Part shown: in pieces, positions 56,350-64,000 of the stretch | Numbering within the stretch: position 1 is the first letter of the stretch | Layout of the letters: each line of letters starts with the position of its first letter | NCBI GenBank assembly: GCA_028751875.1 | Contig: CM054145.1 | Span: 51,106,856-51,170,855, forward strand | DNA length: 64,000 nucleotides | Direction of reading: 5' to 3' | DNA from: Rapana venosa | Taxonomy: Eukaryota; Mollusca; Gastropoda; Neogastropoda; Muricidae | Program-made: the position numbers and the translations under genes | The notes under the pieces: model-generated | Told to the model about the DNA's origin: nothing | What the model saw: only the letters and a program-made list of their open reading frames with translations | Databases searched by the model: none

Positions 56350-57171
56350 GTAAGTTAGCTATATACAGATTAATCAATTGTGAGGGATAGTAGGACTGTT
56401 AGAGCTATTTGACTGTCTTTTTCTGACATTCCCCTGCTGTTGCTCCTTTGTCTCAATTCTGATCTCACTGTGAACAATCACATGTATACCAAGCTCTTTC
56501 TGTCGAAGCTTTATAAGTGGTTGTGAGGCCACTAGCAAGATAAGACCTGTGCTGCTGCATGGTGTGTGTGTGTGTGCGTGTGTGTTGTGTGATGTGTGTG
56601 TATCTATGTCACTGCATGTATGTGTGTGTGTTTCACCCTTTGTGCATGCATGCATGCATACACATGATACATGCCACTCACACATTCACAAAGGAAAGCA
56701 CTTTTCTAGCAATACAGGCATTAATTAGTAAAGACAATTAATTCTCTGTTTGATTATCAAAAAGATTTCATCGTGTAAAATTTGTACATTTCCAGAAAAC
56801 ACTGTGCAGCTGATAGTGAAGTGGGCAGAGAGAGGCTCCAGCACGGAAGATGATGGCGTCCCGTTGACAAAGAAACCTGCTCCTTCTCTGGCTTTCAGGT
56901 CTTCAGCGGTGAGACCACCAACAGCTCTGCTGAAATCACTCCCAAATGCTCTGACGACAAATCCTCCATCATGTACACCAGCACTTCCAGAGACATGCTT
57001 TTTGTGTATCGCCGGGCATCGGATGTGGCAGATCCTGGTTTTCCGATGGAAGTGAATCAGGTGCGGGACACATCCAGCGTGGCCAGTGTAGGGAGAGATG
57101 TGTCGTTTCTTGTCTGGAGGACGATGCTTGTGGGATCATTTGCTGTGATGCTGATGTATCTAGTTGGTTAG
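54969..57171 (+). CDS. Multi-CUB-like extracellular protein with C-terminal membrane or GPI tail (one frame break)
   Basis: Exon 1 codes from ATG 54969 to 56349, donor GTAAGT. Exon 2 runs 56796-57171 after the acceptor tttccag. The upstream TTG at 54963 is not the start. Residues 1-26 form a signal peptide (VVLIVFLCVMSVPEL core, then SYAS). About four cysteine-bounded modules follow, with CUB features: VCKWEFRSPDEGEVNLQLRT, KCGGGDYFVVSDKN, RCRWKITTLRSSVIKLYQL, VCQWIFSAKEKG. Several N-X-S/T sites are present. The tail, SFLVWRTMLVGSFAVMLMYL-VG, is hydrophobic and terminal, so a GPI signal or membrane anchor is likely. CUB modules bind proteins or glycans outside the cell; no ligand can be named. 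In exon 2 the frame must shift by one base between 56854 and 56877 to keep the module, so the copy may be broken or the base call wrong. The spliced length would be about 585 residues. Confidence 0.8.
56796..57171 (+). CDS. Exon 2 (last) of CUB gene, with apparent one-base frame break
   Basis: The first part reads in the frame expected from exon 1 (ENTVQLIVKWAERGSSTEDD). The conserved continuation is in another frame: ETCSFSGFQVFSGETTNSS, then MYTSTSRDMLFVYRRASD, then the hydrophobic tail and TAG at 57169-57171. That second frame is closed upstream by TGA at 56851-56853, so the break lies at 56854-56877. Confidence 0.75.
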
Positions 57172-57575
57172 CTAGCTAGTGAACTGATGTAACTGAAGTG
57201 ATGGTGCCTGAATGTGTGAAGTTGAGTGCATGTATTGTGATTGGAATATGATATGTAGGTAGCAGATAATATGCTCTTGACGAATTTAAACTGCTGGTTT
57301 TTGTTTCACATCTATATATCATTTTATGTTTTGTGATAATTATGATGATGATGACAACTTTGACGCCACAATGATCCAGTTTAGTTTTGGGACTAAGTGT
57401 TAAAAGTAAACTATCATACTTCCTTTCATAAACAGAATATACCATATACCATAGTGTTACAAGGAAACTCTGTTCTTTCTTTCACAAACAGAGCACGCTC
57501 TGGTGTTAAAAGTAAACTCTGTAGTACACCCTGGCATCAACCAGGCTTGCAGAATACATAAATGATAATAATGAT
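57172..57575 (+). other. Presumed 3' UTR of CUB gene
   Basis: AT-rich sequence after the TAG. A short duplication (aaactctgttctttctttca and kin) lies near 57410-57520. No AATAAA is seen until 59882-59887. Confidence 0.4.
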
Positions 57576-57645
57576 AATAATAATAATTATTATTATATGG
57601 AATTTGTATAATGCTGTCTTTTGTAAATCAAACAAATCAAAGTGC
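57573..57645 (-). repeat. LINE 3' tail module, diverged solo copy
   Basis: Inverted: attattatatggaatttgta, taatgctgtcttttgtaaat, caaacaaatcaaagtgc. Confidence 0.8.
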
Positions 57646-57947
57646 AGACATGAGGTACAGGTCAGGTATGGTTTTAAAACCATGCTCATAGAATGTCTTT
57701 AGATTTCCCACTGCATGGCACTGCAGACCAGGGAAATTAAACCAGACCCCTGTTGCTGGAATCCTAGGAACTGGGGAGCCCACAGTCAAAAACTGAAGAT
57801 GTGCTCCATTCATACCGTGGCGTTTTGCTTTGTTTTCTTCTTCCTAAACTCCTCATTTCCTGTGTGCCTCCAGCGTCTGCATGCCTCCGTTTTCGAACAT
57901 TTTGTTTGAAGCTCTCCATAGACAAAGTATGATTACCTCAATGTTGG

Positions 57948-57950
<3 letters not shown>

Positions 57951-58025
<75 letters not shown>

Positions 58026-58063
58026 TAATATCACTAAAAGTGAACAGACATAAACTTGAAGTC

Positions 58064-58119
<56 letters not shown>
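57951..58119. repeat. Two (AC)n arrays around a ~45-bp core
   Basis: (AC)35, then the core at 58021-58065 (actaatatcactaaaagtga, acagacataaacttgaagtc), then (AC)27. Confidence 0.95.
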
Positions 58120-58122
<3 letters not shown>

Positions 58123-58839
58123 CCCCCTCATCATACATGCAAAAAAATCTCTGCCACCAACATTTAGTAGGTAAGTTTGTTGAGATTGTATACATATGTG
58201 GAAATCTATATAAATTCCATATATTATAATTATTATAATTGTGTGGAAATTTAAGGTACTTGCAGAAGTAAGTTTCTGTTTACAGAATTTTTTTTTAGCA
58301 TGATTAATACTTTACAGTTTCCCCAGTTTTTTGCAGTAGTTTCTTGTAATGTTGTATGTAATTGTGCCATACTCACAGAGTGTATCTCTTAATTTTATAT
58401 TTCATTATTTCATTGTTAACCCATGTCAATCATACCAAGCCAGGAAAGAACAAGGGAAGCAATTGTGCACTGTCATTTCAAGACATCACAGAACTACTTC
58501 CCTTGCACTGTGTTGCAGTTTGCTTATAAATGAAAGTAGTGTTTGCTATGAGAGTATCTAGGAGATGGGCAGTTGGAGTTGTTTTGCTGAATCATGTCTT
58601 TTGGAAAAAAAGAAAAATGAAACAAAGCGCACATGCACACACACACCACACACAAGGAAAACCACTACCTTGTAGTTTGGTGCTACTGCTTGTGTGGCTG
58701 TGTGCATGTGCATGCTGGAAGCATGATTGGCATATGTGGGTTCTTTTAAGTTCGTTTTTGCTGATTGCATTTTTAGACGTTGTATTTATGATGTTAAAGA
58801 CCTGTTGTTACTCTTAGTCATATAATGAGGGGTGTGTGT

Positions 58840-58842
58840 GGT

Positions 58843-58873
<31 letters not shown>
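58840..58873. repeat. Poly-G tract
   Basis: About 30 G in a row, the longest in the window. Confidence 0.95.
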
Positions 58874-58874
<1 letters not shown>

Positions 58875-58879
58875 GGGGG

Positions 58880-60380
58880 AGGTCTTTATTGTTCCTAGTG
58901 TTTGCAATTATGAATTGTAATTTTTACAAGTTTATGAATATATTAACTTCAAGTCATGGAAAATTGTGAAATCAACTCATCTAATTCCTGTTTTAAGATA
59001 ATTCATCCTTCCCTTGATCATTCTGTTCTTTAAAAAAAAAAATCACTATTTTCTCTTGCACAAAATTTGTCAAGTTCATGATGCCAAGATGTCCAAGTCA
59101 CTGTTTTATTGCTCCCTTCCTGTTCATTTCTTATTGTTAAACTACAAAATACTGTCTCTGTCTGTGATGAAGAATCAATCAATCAATCAATCAAAAGAAA
59201 TTCTGGCTCTGCGCCCTGTTGAGTGTGTTCAGGCTGATTTTCCATTTCTGTCAAGTGTTCCTTCCTACTTCAGGTTAGTTTGTTGTCTACTGTTGATGAG
59301 ACATTCTATATATGTCTGTATAATAGCCTTTGCTTGTTCAGAGCGTGTGTTGAAAAGTTGTGTGTTGGAAGTGCTTTATTATACTTTTTGTATTGATGAT
59401 TGATATATATCAGTTGTTCCTGTACATTTTGTACTGATGATTTGTGTCAGTTGTGCCCTGTGCTGTGCCATGCCTTGCTCTGCTTGGTCTCAATCCTTAA
59501 ACTCCTTATAGAGTCATGGGAGGGTTGTTATGGCCAGCAGTTTACCTTTTTATTCCATCTGTTGTAGTTGTGTATCACATGCTGAAGTTAGATGAGCTGG
59601 GCCTGACTTAATTAAGAGCTCATATGAGTGACAACAGTAGTTGCACTTTGAGTGTTCGACGACTGAGAAGAAGAAGAAGAAGTAGTTGTATAGCAGTGCT
59701 CAGGGCTAAGTTAATTGTCTATGTATTTATGACTATTTTTTGTTTGTCTATTTTGTCTGACTTTAAAAATTTTGTTTTATAGTTCCATGTGGTATGTTTA
59801 AAAAATCATGGCATTTGTAAATTTATTGCCAAAGTTCAATTTTGATTAAATTTACTACGTATGAACAATTTCTAAAAGTAAAATAAACCATTGGATTTGA
59901 ATATATCCTGATTCTTTCAGTTAAGAGGAGATGTAAATGAGGGAACTGTAGTGTTGCTCTGAAGATCTCTATTGCACATTATCCAACAAAGGTATGGTTG
60001 AAAAGCATGATTTGAGGAAGTGTTCAACAGATGTTTTGTTGAAAGACACGTAGTCCCCCCCAAAACAAAGTCATGTTCCCACATCAGAAGAGGAGGAGAA
60101 TATTAAAGAGCCTGGAGAATATGATAATATGTTAGCCTTTTAACATTTTTATTTATTTAATGTTTTACATCTGTTGGCTTAATACAGTGAGTTATTTGAC
60201 ATTTTTATGTTTTTGTGCTATATGCTTTGTTTACATGATTGGCTATGATAGATAGTTTTGTCAGTGCTGATATATTTTTAAAACATTTTGCTTTTATATT
60301 ATGGGATTATGTCAGTGCTAGTTTGATTTTTATTGTTTTGTTGTGAAATGTTTTGTTTTAAATACTGATATTGGATAATC
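58880..60380. other. AT-rich spacer
   Basis: No gene is supported. AATAAA at 59882-59887 is a possible distal poly(A) signal of the CUB gene. A (AATC)n run at 59173-59193 and a (GAA)n run at 59670-59682 are present. Confidence 0.4.
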
Positions 60381-60387
60381 ATATAAT

Positions 60388-60389
60388 AG

Positions 60390-60437
<48 letters not shown>

Positions 60438-60465
60438 GATATATATAATAATAATATAATAATTG
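60388..60465. repeat. (AT)n/(AAT)n microsatellite
   Basis: About 40 bp of AT alternation with a looser continuation. Confidence 0.95.
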
Positions 60466-60641
60466 GGCATTTTAGTGTGAAGCTGAATGCTTTGCTCCAT
60501 ACATAATTATTATATAGTATAAAACTTCTGTTATTTCACAATGCCAGTAGCATTTAGCATTCATTCCTTTAAGCAATACATTTCATCATGATTTTTAATA
60601 GACTTTAACATTGTTTTTAAAAAGTGTGTATCGTGATTTGT

Positions 60642-60761
60642 CATCATCATCATTAGCCATTACACCCAGCGGTGTGTAGGGCAGCAACAAAGCGCTTCCA
60701 CTCCTGCCTATTCTGGGCCAACCTAGTCACTGATCCCCAAGAGTGCTGCATGGCCTTCATC
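60642..60761 (-). mobile_element. Second RTE-like 3' fragment, 120 bp, with 12-bp target-site duplication
   Basis: On the minus strand it matches 30290-30405 almost base for base (GACTAGGTTGGCCCAGAATA, GGGTGTAATGGCTAATGATG) and ends in a (ATG)n tail. The direct repeat atcgtgatttgt flanks it at 60630-60641 and 60762-60773. Confidence 0.9.
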
Positions 60762-60774
60762 ATCGTGATTTGTA

Positions 60775-61400
60775 CTTTTGTATTAAAATCGGCTTTCTGA
60801 ATAATTTTGTTGCTTCAAAGATTATGTCTTAGACTTTATGAACTCAACATTTACAAATGAGTTGCTCCATTTTATTTTCTTTACATTTTTTAAACACCTT
60901 GGGTTTTTGTTGTTGTTATTTTAACTATGGTATTTTAGATTTTGTTTATATACAATATGAAAAAAGACGCATTTGGAGAGTAATTTTGTTGTACATAAAA
61001 CGACACAAAACTGAGCCTTATTTTTGACATGAAATGACTTAGAAACTATTTATACAAGTTTGGACATTGCTGAAACTAAAAAAAAAAACAACCCAAAGAA
61101 AAAGAAATGAAAGAAAATAGAATCATCCTTGTCTAGGATTGATTTGAACATTTTTTTCAGGTCACAGGATGTTGCATCAAAATAGACGTGTATCCTAAGG
61201 CACACTCAGTTTAGTTTAATAGTATTGCCCAGAGCCCTTTGGCTTTTGAGATGGTATCAGGGCTTTATTTCTTCCTTAGTATTTATACTCTTTTAAAAAA
61301 AAAAGTATTTATACTGTTATTATCTGTTGTTCAAGCCTAGGCATTTTTTTAATAGTCAGTTTGATTACAGTTTTGTACAGTTTCATTTCTTTTCACAAGT
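60775..61400. other. AT-rich spacer
   Basis: No coding signal or known repeat is seen. Confidence 0.4.
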
Positions 61401-61403
61401 GTT

Positions 61404-61440
61404 CACACACACACACTGACTCACTCACACTCACACTCAA

Positions 61441-61490
<50 letters not shown>

Positions 61491-61523
61491 ACTTACACTC
61501 ACATACACACACACCACGCACCA

Positions 61524-61582
<59 letters not shown>

Positions 61583-61595
61583 CACACACACTGAT
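61404..61595. repeat. (AC)n and (ACGC)n microsatellite
   Basis: A (AC)24 run, then about 50 bp of (CGCA)n, then (CA)n. Confidence 0.95.
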
Positions 61596-62359
61596 ACACA
61601 GATACACTGATATATTCGTGGTATATACAATATTAGTTCCATTGTATACTGATGTATACCGGTGCTTCAAATGTTCAAGCTTTAGTCATTGCTGCTGTTG
61701 TTTTTACCTGTATCCATGAAATATTTATTAGCAACATATCTACAAAAATTCTTTTACATATTCCATTTTGCCAGTCCAGTTTTTTGTGGATTTTAGAATG
61801 CGCTAGTCATGTGATCAGTTTACTTGAGACACTGTCCTGGGATATGAAATGAAAATTTATTTACTTGTACATGATGTGCAGATGTGCTGATTTACATAAC
61901 CCAAACAAAATCACACATAAAATACATTTGTGGACGCACAAATATTATACACTCGCACAACAGCACACTCGCACAACAGCACACTTGCACGTGCACTTAT
62001 TTGTGCACTCTAGGACAAACACACAGGACACTCACACACACACATATGTGTAAGCGTGTGCACGTGTTCACTCACATACACACATACAGATATGATTGCA
62101 TTTGCTTGTAATGTTAAAAGAATGATGTGTACATCAATATTCAGCAAATATTTATACTCCTGGTGCTTTGTTTGAAGGCAATAAAGTATTAGTCATCCTT
62201 TGCCTCTGTGTGTGTTCTTGGTTGTGAACTCCAGTACACAGTACTGTTAATATAACATGATTGCTGACAAATGGGTGTTTCACATTACATGCACACAATT
62301 TTAAAAAGGACAAAAATATCATGCAACCATTTTTAATCAAAGATGGAATTTAATTCCCC

Positions 62360-62715
62360 CCTCTTTCATCTTCTCTGCGCTCCTTTACTGGGTAGGGTGC
62401 ATAGTGCCTGGTCTTCTCCTGCACTTGTAATTGTGCAAAAGGTACGTCTGCCTGCTGACCTTAACCAACACTTTCTGACTTCAGAGCAGCTCATTTCATT
62501 ATATTATAGGGTGCATGCTGGGAATGTTCATGTTTCTATAACCCACCAAACGCTGTCATGAATTATTGGATGCATATTTGATCTTCTGCGTGTGTATGCT
62601 ATTTAGATGAAGGGAATTAAGGCACTGGCAGGCCTGCACTTGAACTTGACCAGGGAGATCATAAAAATCCCTTTCCTTAATTCACCAGATGCTGGTGCAG
62701 AGCCACGACTCGATG
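62360..62715 (+). repeat. SINE group C, second subtype
   Basis: Shows gtgcctggtcttctcctgca, tcagagcagctcatttcatt, cccaccaaacgctgtcatga and agggaattaaggcactggca. Confidence 0.8.
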
Positions 62716-62861
62716 GGATTGAAGGAATTTTATTTACAATTAGAAGCACCGTGACTATGATCCTAACACAGTATAGAGAAAATATTTTGAAAACAAAGGA
62801 AAATAAAAGAAGCCAAATAGTGTGAAGAAGAAACAAAAGTTGCCACAGATTTTGTTTTACA

Positions 62862-62889
62862 CACACACCAACCCCCCCCCCTCCACCCC

Positions 62890-62920
<31 letters not shown>

Positions 62921-62926
62921 ATACAT
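62862..62926. repeat. (AC)n and poly-C tract
   Basis: Poly-C blocks of 9 and about 20 bases between AC runs. Confidence 0.95.
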
Positions 62927-63227
62927 ACAAGAAGCTCCATTCACAATGGATCAGGAGATAGGAATTTCCCTCATTTTTTTCCCAATCTACACCCCTCTTT
63001 TTTGTTGTTGACATAAATCTTATTTCTCCTACACCCACGATGGAACTAACTCTGCCAACAAATAAAAGAAGCCATCACATACCAAAGCAGCAGAGCACAC
63101 CAGCTGTCAACAAATCCTTCCTGGTAACTGTGGCAAAATATTGCAAAGGCTGTGGACAAAGGGGGTGGGATGGGGTGAACCCAAGCAATCAACCAAACAG
63201 TCATACACACAAACACATGAAAATATT

Positions 63228-63298
63228 AATAACAATAATAATAATATATGGAATTTATATAGCGCTGAATCTTGTAAAACAAACAAATTGAAGCGTTT
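63228..63298 (-). repeat. LINE 3' tail module, solo copy
   Basis: Inverted: ataatatatggaatttatat, agcgctgaatcttgtaaaac, aaacaaattgaagcg. Confidence 0.9.
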
Positions 63299-63499
63299 GC
63301 ACTCAAATCATTTACGCGCATGCAGCTTTCCTCAATATTGACCACCAAGATGCAGGACTGTATAGCAAAAACAAGAGCACTGGATATTACACATACCACA
63401 AGGGAGCTTCTTCTCTGAAAAACTTGCTGTTGGCTGCGTTAATGTAGAGTCTGCTCCCCCTCGACGAAGAAAATCCTATTCATGATATGGAATATGGAT

Positions 63500-63785
63500 G
63501 GCATCAGGATTGCCTCGTGGTTAGAGGGTTGTGCTTGAGATTTGACAGCCGGGGACAGAGCTTGATGCCTCTTCAAGGGGAGACTAACTCGACTCTCCCA
63601 AAAGTTCTTCAAGCGAGACTATAAACTGAGGCCCCATGTACGAAAGTAGAACATCTTGTGCACATGTCAAAACCCGTTTTGCCTGTTGGAAGATTAGGCC
63701 GTTCATGCTGGTAAGTAAACGGATGACCAAAACAAAACTAAACAATCCTGCATGCACACTTGTGTCGTGTTTACACACCATCCCC
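63500..63785 (+). repeat. SINE group A, diverged full copy
   Basis: Starts atcaggattgcctcgtggtt; core gcgagactataaactgaggc and agaacatcttgtgcacatgt. Confidence 0.8.
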
Positions 63786-63880
63786 AAAAGTCAGAAAGTG
63801 ACTAACTAATGTGGTGGGTAAAAATGGTCGCAATGCAAAAAATCACATCATTAGTGAACCCAGAAGCTCTAGCCTAGAAA
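63785..63880 (-). repeat. SINE group C fragment
   Basis: Inverted: aaagtcagaaagtgactaac, tcacatcattagtgaaccca. Confidence 0.7.
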
Positions 63881-64000
63881 AAAAAACCCAAACAAACAAA
63901 AAACCCGCCAAAAATGAAGGGGGGAGGGAGGAATAAATAAAAATTAAAGGAAAATGAGCTTTCAGCATGTGTTGGACAGTGGTAGTTTCAGGTGAGGCAG

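Overview
The window is nuclear DNA of a metazoan. It has spliced genes with GT-AG introns, dense (AC)n, (GA)n and poly-C/G tracts, several tRNA-headed SINE families and CR1/L2-like and RTE-like LINEs. The repeat repertoire and a MOLO1-family gene fit a lophotrochozoan, most likely a gastropod mollusc. That assignment is inference, because no lineage-diagnostic gene is present.

Four protein-coding loci can be supported. (1) Left edge, + strand: the last coding exon (640-740) of a gene that lies mostly outside the window; it encodes a hydrophobic C-terminus. (2) Minus strand, 22285 down to 12828: a complete five-exon gene for a 252-residue secreted or surface-anchored protein of the MOLO1 (modulator of levamisole receptor-1) type. 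All four splice junctions keep frame. (3) Minus strand, 34322 down to 32461: a two-exon gene for a very basic 182-residue protein that I do not recognise. (4) Plus strand, 54969 to 57171: a multi-CUB-like extracellular protein with a signal peptide and a hydrophobic C-terminal tail. Its last exon carries one apparent frame break.

The rest is repeats. A nearly complete CR1/L2-like LINE (14941-17692) sits antisense in intron 4 of the MOLO1-like gene, about 70 bp from a splice donor. The same ~60-bp LINE 3' tail recurs at eight other places. Five tRNA-headed SINE groups (called A to E here) contribute about forty copies or fragments. Group A carries a core that resembles the V-SINE core. Group B fuses a tRNA-like start to a 5S rRNA-like segment. 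Groups A and D are found joined to the LINE tail, and one D-plus-tail unit has a clear target-site duplication. An A/B-alternating ~83-bp tandem array (29660-30742) is split by an RTE-like LINE fragment. A ~45-bp sequence recurs four times beside dinucleotide arrays.

Layout: 0-3.3 kb, end of the left gene and AT-rich flank. 3.3-12.8 kb, SINE fragments and AT-rich sequence, probably including the 3' UTR of the MOLO1-like gene. 12.8-22.4 kb, MOLO1-like gene with the intronic LINE. 22.4-32.4 kb, microsatellites, SINEs and the tandem array. 32.4-38.7 kb, basic-protein gene and promoter-like sequence. 38.7-53 kb, SINEs, LINE remnants, poly-C/AC/CG tracts. 53-57.2 kb, CUB gene. 57.2-64 kb, AT-rich sequence, microsatellites and SINEs. 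The genes show no obvious common pathway. Three of the four predicted products enter the secretory route or contain a membrane segment.
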